Assembly (NCBI GenBank): GCA_028532855.1
Contig: JAQQAL010000024.1
Location: 114,615 to 178,614 of the forward strand
DNA length: 64,000 nt
From: Candidatus Thalassospirochaeta sargassi
Lineage (GTDB): Bacteria; Spirochaetota; Spirochaetia; UBA9216
Direction: 5' to 3'
Below, piece by piece: positions 24,442-32,534 of this stretch (position 1 is the stretch's first letter; every line of letters begins with the position of its first letter). Below the pieces are notes generated by a model. It worked only from the letters and a program-made list of their open reading frames with translations, had not been told where the DNA came from and did no database searches. The position numbers and the translations under genes were made by a program.

Positions 24442-25200
24442 ATGAGAAAGAATATAATTTTGATTATGACGACAGCAGTTCTATTTTTTGCATCACTCGG
24501 ATTCGTATTCGGAGAACCGGATTTTGATAAAATGCTTGAAGAAATTGATGAGCTTGGAAGTTTTGAAGATTCCGATTTTTCCTGTGTCTACACATTTGTA
24601 TCGGAAAAACCGGGTGAAGAAACAGAAGTAACCCAGGCCCGAATGTTCAGGCGGGATGCAAATGAGCAGTTTGTCATGCTTATCCTGAAACCTGAGTACC
24701 AGAAGGGACAGGGCTACCTCAAAGTGGACGACAATGTCTGGTTCTATGATCCGGAGAGCCGGAAGTTTACTCATTCGTCAATGAAAGAGAATGTCCAGAA
24801 CTCGGAAGCGAGAAATTCTGATATGGACGGACTCTCGCTTGCCGAGGATTATGAGGTTGACAGTTGGGAAACCGGGAAACTCGGTAATTTTGACAGCTAC
24901 ATACTTACCCTCGAGGCTCTTAATAACGAGGTCACATATCCGAGGTTGAAGATATGGGTACGAACCGATGCTACTATAGTATTGAAAGAAGAAGACTACA
25001 GCCTGTCCGACCGGCTGATGAGAACAACATACTTTCCTAAATATGTGAAAGTCGGCGATAAATATGTGCCGTCTCAGATTCTTATTGTTGATAATCTGCA
25101 GGAAGGTGAGAAAACCCAGCTTACAATGAAAAATCCCTCAACTGCAGAGCTTCCTGATTCCGTGTTTTCAAAAGCTTATATAGAGAGGGTCAACAACTGA
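24442..25200 (+). CDS. LolA-like outer membrane lipoprotein-sorting protein
   Basis: 252-residue exported protein. Signal peptide at residues 1-24 (cleavage near VFG). The rest is a LolA/LolB-like half-barrel of the outer-membrane-lipoprotein-sorting family: SDFSCVYTFVSEKPGE, FVMLILKPEYQKGQGYLKVDDNVWFYDPESRKF, then a DGLSLAEDYEV loop and KYVPSQILIVDN. Members bind a lipid chain in a greasy pocket. Its place after an ABC ATPase and two FtsX permeases and before a beta-barrel argues that it carries cargo across the periplasm. ATG 24442 chosen for its signal peptide and GAGG upstream. Confidence 0.9.
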   Translation: MRKNIILIMTTAVLFFASLGFVFGEPDFDKMLEEIDELGSFEDSDFSCVYTFVSEKPGEETEVTQARMFRRDANEQFVMLILKPEYQKGQGYLKVDDNVWFYDPESRKFTHSSMKENVQNSEARNSDMDGLSLAEDYEVDSWETGKLGNFDSYILTLEALNNEVTYPRLKIWVRTDATIVLKEEDYSLSDRLMRTTYFPKYVKVGDKYVPSQILIVDNLQEGEKTQLTMKNPSTAELPDSVFSKAYIERVNN

Positions 25201-25201
25201 T

Positions 25202-26965
25202 ATGAAAAAAGGGCTTCTTTTACTGCTTTCAATTTTAATGATATCGGCTTCGGTCGTTATTGCACAGGATGTGGAGCCGGAAGATCCCTTTGCGGACGCC
25301 TTTCTTGATCCCTTTGCTGATCCGGAGTCTGAAGTTGATGCTGAAATCGAATTAGAAGAGGACCCATTTCTTGATCCGTTTGCTGATCCTGATGCAGGTG
25401 ATGAATCCGTCATCATAGATGATTTGGACTCTATGTTTGACACCGAATCAATGGTAGATGAGATAGATGAAGAGCAAGCCGCTGCCGAGACCGGAGCAGT
25501 TGATGAGTTTCTTGTAAGTGAGGGCGTTGAGTTCGGCGGAAGTTTCAGCGGGAGCCTTTCTTCAGGCTTTGACTACGATTATCTGTGGACGGATGATTTT
25601 GATTTCCGGGATCCGGAATCTTCTCTTGTCCCGTCGGTAAGTGCGGATCTCTATTTTGATGCGAGACCTGAATCGGACTACCGCGTATTCGGTAAACTTT
25701 CTTTCAGCTCTGCTACTGGAAGTGATGATGATATTTCCTCCTTGATACCAGACAGCGGACTTACCTTTGAAACAGGTACTGATGAAGATGGCAACATAAC
25801 ATTTACAGCGGTTGATGCAGAAGATGTAGATGAGGATGATCCTGATCAGACAACAATTACCCAGGATGATGCAGAAACCCTGACCGATGATACCTCAACT
25901 GCAATCAACATCAGTGTTCCTGAGTTGTTTGCCGACTTCGACTGGGACGACACTCTCTATTTTCGCTTCGGTAAAAGTTTTATTAAATGGGGGGTAGGTT
26001 ACTTCTGGAGCCCCTCTGACGTATTGAATCTGACATTAATAGATGTCGAAGACCCCACTGCAGACAGAGAGGGTCCGGTATCTTTTAAAGTACATTATCC
26101 GTTCGATATTCATAATGCATATCTGTATCTTATAACTGATGATGTTGAAGAGCCGCTTGATACTGCAATTGCATCGAAGATGGAATTTGTCGTTGGAGAT
26201 ACAGAGATGAGTATCGGCGCATATTATCAGAGAGATCTTTCCCCCCGGGCTGCTGCGACATTTTCTACTACGATAGGTGATTTTGCTGTGTTCGGCGAAG
26301 GGGTCGCAAGCTGGGGGTCCGACCGGGTTTTTGTCCGGGTATCTAAAGACCAGTCTGCAGCTGAGGACGATGAAGAAGATGATCTGGAGCTTGTCCTGGA
26401 TACCTACACTGTAGACGACAGCTTCTTCTTTCAGGCTACAATTGGTACTAATTACATCTATAATTTTGAAGAAGCAGGAACTTTCATGATGATAGGTCAG
26501 TATTATTTTAACGGCGAAGGTTATGACGATAGCGAATCAGGGCTTCTTGAGGCTGCTTACAGGCTTTTTCTGAATTCAGATGAGAACGGACTGGCTCTTG
26601 ATGATGATGATCAGCCGGATAATTATGAGGATCCTCCCGCGCTAGACACCGACGATATAATGAACTTCGGAAGGCATTATGTCGGTGGAATAGTTTCATG
26701 GAGCTCAATCTTCGACAGCGACTTGAGTTTTTCAACCCTTGCGATAGCAAATCTGAGCGATATTTCCGGTATGATAATACCGACATTCAGCTATAATATT
26801 ATAGACTATATTTCTGTGTCAGCCGGAATGCGTATGACCTTCGGAGAAGAAGGTGACGAATATACGAATCCGACTGCGCTTCTCGGTTTATCCGGGGACG
26901 ATGCCTGGATGGGGCCGACAATGAGCTTTACGCTTGAATGTTCAATAGGCGGAGGCAGTTTCTAA
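25202..26965 (+). CDS. Acidic outer-membrane beta-barrel protein
   Basis: 587 residues. Signal peptide (1-21), then a short Asp-rich N-terminal region with repeated DPFADP-type units (about residues 28-62), a second acidic stretch (~80-105), and a long run of alternating strands ending in an aromatic residue (GGGSF), the usual barrel-assembly end. The FRFGKSFIKWGVGYFWSPSDVLN block recalls the DUF1302-like porins that accompany LolA-like proteins and exporters in other Gram-negatives; that link is from memory. It starts right after the LolA-like stop. Likely outer-membrane end of the ABC route. Confidence 0.75.
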   Translation: MKKGLLLLLSILMISASVVIAQDVEPEDPFADAFLDPFADPESEVDAEIELEEDPFLDPFADPDAGDESVIIDDLDSMFDTESMVDEIDEEQAAAETGAVDEFLVSEGVEFGGSFSGSLSSGFDYDYLWTDDFDFRDPESSLVPSVSADLYFDARPESDYRVFGKLSFSSATGSDDDISSLIPDSGLTFETGTDEDGNITFTAVDAEDVDEDDPDQTTITQDDAETLTDDTSTAINISVPELFADFDWDDTLYFRFGKSFIKWGVGYFWSPSDVLNLTLIDVEDPTADREGPVSFKVHYPFDIHNAYLYLITDDVEEPLDTAIASKMEFVVGDTEMSIGAYYQRDLSPRAAATFSTTIGDFAVFGEGVASWGSDRVFVRVSKDQSAAEDDEEDDLELVLDTYTVDDSFFFQATIGTNYIYNFEEAGTFMMIGQYYFNGEGYDDSESGLLEAAYRLFLNSDENGLALDDDDQPDNYEDPPALDTDDIMNFGRHYVGGIVSWSSIFDSDLSFSTLAIANLSDISGMIIPTFSYNIIDYISVSAGMRMTFGEEGDEYTNPTALLGLSGDDAWMGPTMSFTLECSIGGGSF

Positions 26966-28494
26966 TGAAAAATACACTGATAAAAAGAAAAGCACCCGCA
27001 GCGGCATTGCTTGCCATACTGCTTTTTGCGTCCTGCGGCTCTGCTGAGCTGACCGCTCCGACGGATTTGACTGCTGCTGACGGTAACAAAGATAATCCGA
27101 TGCGGATTGAACTTAGGCGGCTGCCGGCTGAAGGTGCCGATATTTACTATGTTTACCGAAGTGACACTGAAAACGGCAGCTATGATGATGCCGGATTTTC
27201 AATTACATCATCGAACGTTGAAACCGACGACGGTGGAGAAGAGCTCCGCTATCTTTTTGTTGATAACATCGATGACGGCGAAGGTGGTACATACTGGTAC
27301 AGGGTAACCTCTGCGGCGAACGATGATATAGTAAACGAGAGTGCGATGAGTGCTGCAGCTTCTGCTGAAACCTATGAAGGGACCTGGAGCGACACTGAAG
27401 AGCTCGGTGATGCTGTGCAGTTGAAGCTTGCAGCTGACACGAGTGCTCTGTATGCAGTTTATGTTGACGATTTGGTTGACTCAGGTGAGCTGAAGGTGAA
27501 AAAATATGCCGAGCAGGAGGATTATGAGGGTGAAGATGAAACCCCTATGGACTGGACTGCTCTTGAAGATTCGCCGGGGACTACCGATGAGTCAGCCGAC
27601 GGCGCATTCTCAGTTTTTATCAGCGGCGGAGAGTTGTACACCGCCTTCAGAGATGCTTCCGGAACTGATACGCATTTTGTAACAATGAAATATTTTCATG
27701 ATTCCGGGGATGAAGAGTTCTCTTCGTTCGCCTGGGAACTAGTAGGTGCAGAGAAATTTAATACCGCATCCACCGAGGCTGTGAGTGAAATCTCTGCTTT
27801 AACTATCGGCTTAGTCGGGCCGATATATTCAGCATTCACCGAGGGTGGTGCTCCAAAACTGTATGAATATAATACTACAACAGAAACCTGGTTTTTACGA
27901 ATTGATGCTACAGGGGATTCCCCTGCAACAGGGGATTTCCCTGCAACAGCTGATTCTATAAATCTGTTAAATCATAACAATACATTGTATGTTGGTTACC
28001 AGAAAACTTCTCCAGCAGTTGGTTTATATTTACGGGCATATGATGATTCCGACTTGCAGGCGGGCGGTCTCGTAACAGCCGATGCTGTTGCCGACAGCAA
28101 TGCTGTTTTCGTCTCCGGCGGCGGTGATATCTATGCTGTCTATATGCCGGCAGGCGGAACTGAGGTAATAGTAATGCAGTTTGCCAATGACACCTGGACT
28201 GCAATTGAGACTGCTGGTGATCTTGAATCTGCTGATAATAATGGATTCGGCACTCTTGATGCTATCTGGTTTGACAATGCGCTCTATGTTTTCTACCTCG
28301 ACAGCAGCGACAGCGATAAGGGCTGGGTGAAATACTATGACGGGGATGAGGGGTGGCAGACTGCCCAGAAAAACCAGGCTGAGGCGGTTACAACCGGCGG
28401 CACTGTAACTAAACTGCAGCTTGCATCGTCGCTTGGCAGACTGTACGCCGGCTGGGTTGAAGATGGAACAGCCTATGTGAGAATTCTGGAGTAA
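26965..28494 (+). CDS. Large lipoprotein with fibronectin-III-like domain
   Basis: 509-residue lipoprotein: charged start, hydrophobic core and lipobox LLFASC (Cys at residue 24). A fibronectin-III-like domain follows (about 30-135: PTDLTAADGNKDNPMRIEL and YYVYRSDTENGSYDDAG). The rest resembles a propeller of repeated blades with FVSGGGDIYAVYMP-type strands. The start overlaps the previous stop by one base (TAATG) and GGAGG lies upstream. It is the last gene of the ABC/LolA/barrel locus and may be cargo or an outer-membrane partner. It carries a small tandem repeat near 27910. Confidence 0.82.
   Translation: MKNTLIKRKAPAAALLAILLFASCGSAELTAPTDLTAADGNKDNPMRIELRRLPAEGADIYYVYRSDTENGSYDDAGFSITSSNVETDDGGEELRYLFVDNIDDGEGGTYWYRVTSAANDDIVNESAMSAAASAETYEGTWSDTEELGDAVQLKLAADTSALYAVYVDDLVDSGELKVKKYAEQEDYEGEDETPMDWTALEDSPGTTDESADGAFSVFISGGELYTAFRDASGTDTHFVTMKYFHDSGDEEFSSFAWELVGAEKFNTASTEAVSEISALTIGLVGPIYSAFTEGGAPKLYEYNTTTETWFLRIDATGDSPATGDFPATADSINLLNHNNTLYVGYQKTSPAVGLYLRAYDDSDLQAGGLVTADAVADSNAVFVSGGGDIYAVYMPAGGTEVIVMQFANDTWTAIETAGDLESADNNGFGTLDAIWFDNALYVFYLDSSDSDKGWVKYYDGDEGWQTAQKNQAEAVTTGGTVTKLQLASSLGRLYAGWVEDGTAYVRILE
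27910..27945 (+). repeat. Two tandem 18-bp palindromic units in the lipoprotein gene
   Basis: ACAGGGGATTCCCCTGCA at 27910-27927 is followed at once by a copy with one change (C to T). Each unit holds a near-palindrome CAGGGGA-T-TCCCCTG. In frame it encodes TGDSPA TGDFPA, so copy number could change without breaking the frame. Confidence 0.85.
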
Positions 28495-28533
28495 GGCAGG
28501 CAGTCTGCTCCGGAAATTGATGCCGGGCTGTGC

Positions 28534-28562
28534 TTGAAAAAAATCAGACGCCGGTCTACAGT
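28534..28562 (+). promoter_or_regulatory. Leaderless promoter of the coiled-coil gene
   Basis: TTGAAA (28534-28539), 17 bases, TACAGT (28557-28562), then seven bases to ATG 28570. The TTG of the -35 box is also an in-frame codon that could be mistaken for the start. Confidence 0.7.
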
Positions 28563-28569
28563 AACAGTT

Positions 28570-29709
28570 ATGGAAAATAAAGAACGTCAGATAAAGGACC
28601 TTGAGAAACGTATTCGATTAAGCGAAAGCGCACTCTCTCTTCATTTTGAGAAAATCGGTGAGATTATCCTAGCGGCGGATGATGAAAAAAAGGAAGCGTC
28701 CCTGACTGCAGGATTGCTGAAGCAGATTCATAATCTCGATTCGGCTATTAAAACAGAGCGAAAGCGAATTGATAATATTCTTTCGGCTGTAGAGAGAGCC
28801 GATGAAATTGAAGCACTGCGAAAGAGCCTGACACAGAAAATCAGGTCAATTGAAAAAGATAATGTATCCAATTACGAAACAATTGGCAGGGCAAGCTATG
28901 AAGCCTATAAAGACGGGGAGCTGCCTGCCGATAAATATTCCGGAATCTTCGCTGAAATCGTTAAAATAATGTTGAAAATTGATCAGGCTGAGGATGAACG
29001 CGACAGGCTTAACAAGGTAAAAAGCGACAGCAAGTTTTTTGACCGTGTGAAAGCGGGGGCAAGAAGCCTGTATCTGAAAAATGCCGTGTCGAGTTATTAT
29101 CTTCAACTGCAGAGACAGTATAAAAGAGCCGGTGAACAAATCTGCCACTCGGAACTTGTCATGAATCTTGAGGCTGAATCAGTTGAGAATGCTCTGAAAC
29201 CATTTAAGGAAAATCTTGAGGGAATTGAGAAGCTTGAAAAAGAAGATGAGAAACTTACGTCAGAGACTGAGAAACTGCAGGGAAGCCTTGAGGGGCTAGG
29301 CGTTGAGAGTAATCCTGTAAAAACAGTCAATGAAATAGAAAATCAGATTAATCTTCATTATGAACACCGGATGAGACTGCAGCGTGAAGCAGGAGAGATG
29401 GTATCGCTCAATCGTAAAGATGTTCTGGCGAAACCTTCCGCAGTAAAAGCGATTCTCAAAGATATTGATAAGGAAAATACCGAGATCGCTGAAATGCAGG
29501 AATTAGTTAAGCGGTATAAAGCTGAACTTGAAATAGAGCGTCAGAATCAAGAAATTAATGAGCTTAATAAAAAGATAAACGGGTTTGAAGAAAAAATATC
29601 CAACTACAGTATAGAGGCTGATCAGCTTAAAGAGAAAATTCAGGCAGCTGAAGAAAACATCAGGAAGCTTGAAGAAGCTTCAAACAACAGTGAGGATGAA
29701 AATGACTAA
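28570..29709 (+). CDS. Coiled-coil protein of unknown function
   Basis: 379 residues, almost all charged alpha-helix with heptads (LEKRIRLSESALSLHFEKIG, EKEDEKLTSETEKLQGSLEGLG, and the long C-terminal EIERQNQEINELNKKINGF run). No signal peptide or transmembrane helix; cytoplasmic. I do not recognise a family. Start placed at ATG 28570 because the upstream TTG (28534) coincides with a -35 box. It overlaps mtnP by eight bases, so it is translated with the methylthioadenosine genes. A structural or scaffold role is possible. Confidence 0.75.
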   Translation: MENKERQIKDLEKRIRLSESALSLHFEKIGEIILAADDEKKEASLTAGLLKQIHNLDSAIKTERKRIDNILSAVERADEIEALRKSLTQKIRSIEKDNVSNYETIGRASYEAYKDGELPADKYSGIFAEIVKIMLKIDQAEDERDRLNKVKSDSKFFDRVKAGARSLYLKNAVSSYYLQLQRQYKRAGEQICHSELVMNLEAESVENALKPFKENLEGIEKLEKEDEKLTSETEKLQGSLEGLGVESNPVKTVNEIENQINLHYEHRMRLQREAGEMVSLNRKDVLAKPSAVKAILKDIDKENTEIAEMQELVKRYKAELEIERQNQEINELNKKINGFEEKISNYSIEADQLKEKIQAAEENIRKLEEASNNSEDEND

Positions 29710-30451
29710 GATAGGAATCATCGGCGGAAGCGGTCTTGATAACCCAGAGATCCTTAAGAATGCCGCAGACAGAACGGTAAGTACCGGATGGGGGGACCCC
29801 TCATGCCCCTTGAAAGAAGGAACAATTGCAGGGACTGAGGTTGTCCTGATAGGCCGGCACGGCCGTGAACATACAATACCGCCCACCCGGGTGAACTACA
29901 GAGCCAATATACAGGCATTGAAAGATGCAGGCTGTACACATATTCTGGCGACTACAGCAGTCGGTTCTCTTCGTGAGGAGATAGGCCGCGGACATTTTGT
30001 TGTTCTTGATCAGTTTATTGATTTTACCAGACACAGACCTATAACCTTTTTTGAGACTTTTGAACCTCATACTCCGGTACATACTCCGATGGCGGAACCC
30101 TTCGACAACGCCATGCGCGGGCTTTTAATTAAAAAGTCCGAAGAGCTGGGGCTTGACTACCACCCGAAGGGTACCGTAATAACTATTGAGGGTCCGCGTT
30201 TTTCGACAAAGGCTGAATCTGCGATGTTCAGAGCCTGGGGGGCTGATGTCATAAATATGTCGATTGCACCCGAGGCAATACTCGCTGTTGAAGCAGGTGT
30301 TCCTTATGCCGCTGTTGCCATGAGTACCGATTATGACTGCTGGAAGGAAGATGAAGAGCCGGTAAGCTGGGAAGCTGTTCTTGAGGTTTTTCAGAGCAAT
30401 GTTGAAAAGATGATCAGTCTCCTTACCTCGGTTATTCCGGAGATAAAATGA
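29702..30451 (+). CDS. mtnP: S-methyl-5'-thioadenosine phosphorylase
   Basis: 249-residue purine phosphorylase that splits methylthioadenosine into adenine and methylthioribose-1-phosphate. Phosphate-binding start IGIIGGSGLDNPEIL, then IGRHGREHTIPPTRVNYRANIQALK (about residues 52-76), TTAVGSLREEIGRGHFVVLDQFIDFT, and the base-binding NMSIAPEA...AVAMSTDYDCW block with the Asp that selects adenine. Length is typical. The stop overlaps the nucleosidase start (ATGA). Confidence 0.93.
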   Translation: MTKIGIIGGSGLDNPEILKNAADRTVSTGWGDPSCPLKEGTIAGTEVVLIGRHGREHTIPPTRVNYRANIQALKDAGCTHILATTAVGSLREEIGRGHFVVLDQFIDFTRHRPITFFETFEPHTPVHTPMAEPFDNAMRGLLIKKSEELGLDYHPKGTVITIEGPRFSTKAESAMFRAWGADVINMSIAPEAILAVEAGVPYAAVAMSTDYDCWKEDEEPVSWEAVLEVFQSNVEKMISLLTSVIPEIK

Positions 30452-31131
30452 TTGCTCTGTCGGCGGCAATGCGCCCCGAAATAGAGCTGATAAAGAAATC
30501 GATCGATGACCCTAAAATCACCAAATGGCATGAGCGGGAGTTTATTTCAGGCCGTCTCTGCGGCAAAGATGTTGTAGCGGTTCAAACCGGGGTGGGTAAA
30601 ATACTCGCTGCTGCCGTCACCCAGAGGCTGATTGATCAGTTTGAGCCCGAGGCATTGATTATGAGCGGCATAGGAGGCTCGCTAAACCCGGATTTCCGCA
30701 GGGGCGATCTTGTGATAGGGCTCGAATGTCTGCAGCACGATTTTGATTCAACAGCTTTCGGTTTCAAGCGCGGCGAGATACCCTATACAGATTACAGTGT
30801 AATCCCTTCAGATCCGGAGCTGGTTGAGACTGCCCTGCGATGGAGCGGGCAGCTTAAAACCGGCCGGATTCTAACCGGAGATCAGTTCATTGACGGTGCA
30901 CATAAGCCTGAATACAGCTATCTGCGAGAAGAGCTTGAAGGCGATATTGTCGAAATGGAGGGTGCTGCAGCTGGTCTTACAGCCATGATAAACCGGGTTC
31001 CATTCCTAATTGTCAGAGCAGTATCAGATAACGCCGACGGTGAAGCAAGGGGCAGCTATAAAAAATTCTTGAAGAGTGCTTCAGATAGAAGTTTTGCGCT
31101 CATAGAGTTTTTATTAAAGGAAATAAATTGA
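30448..31131 (+). CDS. mtnN: 5'-methylthioadenosine/S-adenosylhomocysteine nucleosidase
   Basis: 227-residue nucleosidase that hydrolyses methylthioadenosine and S-adenosylhomocysteine. Key parts: the acidic start IALSAAMRPEIELIKK, QTGVGKILAAAVTQ (about residues 46-59), GDQFIDG (~145), the catalytic-site VEMEGAA (~172) and RAVSDNADG (~190, general-acid Asp). It overlaps mtnP by four bases and the transporter by four. Having both a phosphorylase and a nucleosidase in one operon is somewhat redundant; perhaps this one works mainly on S-adenosylhomocysteine. Confidence 0.9.
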   Translation: MIALSAAMRPEIELIKKSIDDPKITKWHEREFISGRLCGKDVVAVQTGVGKILAAAVTQRLIDQFEPEALIMSGIGGSLNPDFRRGDLVIGLECLQHDFDSTAFGFKRGEIPYTDYSVIPSDPELVETALRWSGQLKTGRILTGDQFIDGAHKPEYSYLREELEGDIVEMEGAAAGLTAMINRVPFLIVRAVSDNADGEARGSYKKFLKSASDRSFALIEFLLKEIN

Positions 31132-32018
31132 AAAAACTGAATATCCCTCAGAGTACTAAGGCTGAAGGGGTGCTGGCATTTACAGCCCTTCTATGGGGCA
31201 TGACATTTATAGTTACCAAACGGGGGCTCGGGGATGCTTCTCCTCTCATTTTCCTGAGTCTTCGTTTCAGTACTGCATTCATAATTTATTTTATCATGAC
31301 AGGAAAGCATTTTCGTGGACTCAGCGCAAAGACAATAAAAAGGTCGATTCTGTTGTCTGTGTTTTTTTTCAGCGGTTATGCCTTGCAGACCGTGGGGCTG
31401 AAATACACAACGGTCGCCAAATCGGCACTTTTTACCTATATGTTTGTGGTTTTTGTGCCTCCGCTCCAATTTTTCTTTACCGGAAAAAAACCCCGGCTTC
31501 TTAATGTGGCGGCTTTAGCGGTAGTATTTACAGGTATGCTGATATTTACCGCGCCAGGGAATTCTTCACTGAACATCGGAGACTGGCTGAACCTCGGGGG
31601 CGCGATTGGTTATGCATTTTTTATAATCTTTCTTGACCGTTATACAGGGCAGGAAGATCCGGTGGTTCTCACGGGAATGCAGTTTCTTGTAAGCGCGATA
31701 ATTGCTGCACTGATGTCAATTTTTCTTGAGCAAACCTATGTTATTCCGACGCTTAATCTTACTGTATCCATTCTCTACCTTGCAATTCCCGGCAGCGTTA
31801 TAGCAATATTTCTAATGAACCGCTTTCAGGGGATGACTACGCCGGTAAAAGCCTGCATCATTTATGCCCTTGAGCCTGTTTTTACTATAATGTTCGGCTG
31901 GTTGATTCTGCGGGAGGCTTTGACCGGTTCAGAGTTTTTTGGCGCCGCTCTGATCCTTGGCGGTGTAATTTTCTCTGAGTTGATCGGGGCCATTCGCTCA
32001 AGAAAAAAAATATCCTGA
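31128..32018 (+). CDS. DMT/EamA family transporter
   Basis: 296-residue inner-membrane protein with ten hydrophobic helices in two EamA repeats (about residues 12-140 and 150-285). It starts FTALLWGMTFIVTKRGL and has the SVFFFSGYALQTVGLKYT and YALEPVFTIMFGWLILRE signatures of drug/metabolite exporters. TTG start with AAGG upstream, overlapping the mtnN stop. Its place in the salvage operon hints at export or uptake of a related purine or thio compound, but this is inference. Confidence 0.9.
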   Translation: MKKLNIPQSTKAEGVLAFTALLWGMTFIVTKRGLGDASPLIFLSLRFSTAFIIYFIMTGKHFRGLSAKTIKRSILLSVFFFSGYALQTVGLKYTTVAKSALFTYMFVVFVPPLQFFFTGKKPRLLNVAALAVVFTGMLIFTAPGNSSLNIGDWLNLGGAIGYAFFIIFLDRYTGQEDPVVLTGMQFLVSAIIAALMSIFLEQTYVIPTLNLTVSILYLAIPGSVIAIFLMNRFQGMTTPVKACIIYALEPVFTIMFGWLILREALTGSEFFGAALILGGVIFSELIGAIRSRKKIS

Positions 32019-32212
32019 AAATTCATTATAGAAAATCACATGTACGTTTAATCCTGATATTATAAAAGATTTACTAATTTAGAAGCACATAGGAATTCGT
32101 AAGAAGTTCTTCAATAACAGTGTAGTTGCCATGAGACCTCTGTACGCTGACAATTGGGATGCCGGTTCTGAGAAAATCAAGCTGGCAAATTTTATATGTA
32201 AAATACTGCTAT
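32019..32212. other. Intergenic stretch with a possible gene scrap
   Basis: No intact gene between the transporter and the zinc-ribbon gene's promoter. On the minus strand a 44-codon frame (32208 to the stop at 32074) reads LDFLRTGIPIVSVQRSHGNY then a TVIEELL segment, which weakly recalls the end of a TrkA-C/RCK-type domain. It lacks a start and could be chance. Confidence 0.3.
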
Positions 32213-32241
32213 GTTGACTTTTTCATTTATACTGGTTATAT
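32213..32241 (+). promoter_or_regulatory. Promoter of the zinc-ribbon gene
   Basis: TTGACT (32213-32218), 17 bases, TTATAT (32236-32241). The expected start lies ~35 bases before the ATG, and AGGAG (32271-32275) is the ribosome site, so this is an ordinary led promoter. Confidence 0.65.
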
Positions 32242-32281
32242 TGACGAACCGGAATACAACCGGGATTGTAAGGAGATAATG

Positions 32282-32476
32282 ATGTCAAAAGCACATAGAG
32301 GTTTTGGTGTACGTGAACTTGTAAGCAACGGTAGAGGCGAATGTCCCGTTTGCGGCAGAACCGGTATAAAGGTTCTATATGAATATGAAAAAGACGAAAA
32401 GAAGTTCATGATCTGTAAGCAGTGCAAGGTAGCCATTGCCCGGGGCAAAAAGGCTGACGCTGTAGCTGCACTTTAG
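32282..32476 (+). CDS. Small zinc-ribbon protein
   Basis: 64 residues, MSKAHRGFGVRELVSNGRGE, then CPVCGRT and, 17 residues on, CKQC: a two-knuckle zinc ribbon. Basic ends. It resembles a small protein family I associate with spirochaetes, with no known role; nucleic-acid or ribosome binding is possible. Start chosen at 32282, six bases after AGGAG; an ATG at 32279 is adjacent. The much longer open frame from 32159 runs over the promoter and is not used. Confidence 0.8.
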   Translation: MSKAHRGFGVRELVSNGRGECPVCGRTGIKVLYEYEKDEKKFMICKQCKVAIARGKKADAVAAL

Positions 32477-32502
32477 TATCCGTTAAAACGGAAAAATAAA
32501 GA

Positions 32503-32530
32503 AACCCGGCCAATGAGTCCGGGTTTTTTT
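32503..32530. terminator. Terminator shared by convergent genes
   Basis: AACCCGG, nine-base loop, CCGGGTT at 32503-32509 and 32519-32525, then a T run to 32530. An A-rich flank on the left lets it also serve the minus-strand yihY gene that ends at 32535. Confidence 0.9.
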
Positions 32531-32534
32531 ATAT

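Noticed and set aside
32074..32208. Minus-strand 44-codon scrap resembling the end of a TrkA-C/RCK domain
   Set aside because: Too short, no start and the likeness is weak; kept only as a note in the intergenic entry.
32159..32281. Upstream extension of the zinc-ribbon gene
   Set aside because: It runs across a TTGACT/TTATAT promoter, and AGGAG sits just before the ATG at 32282; the extra residues are not conserved-looking.
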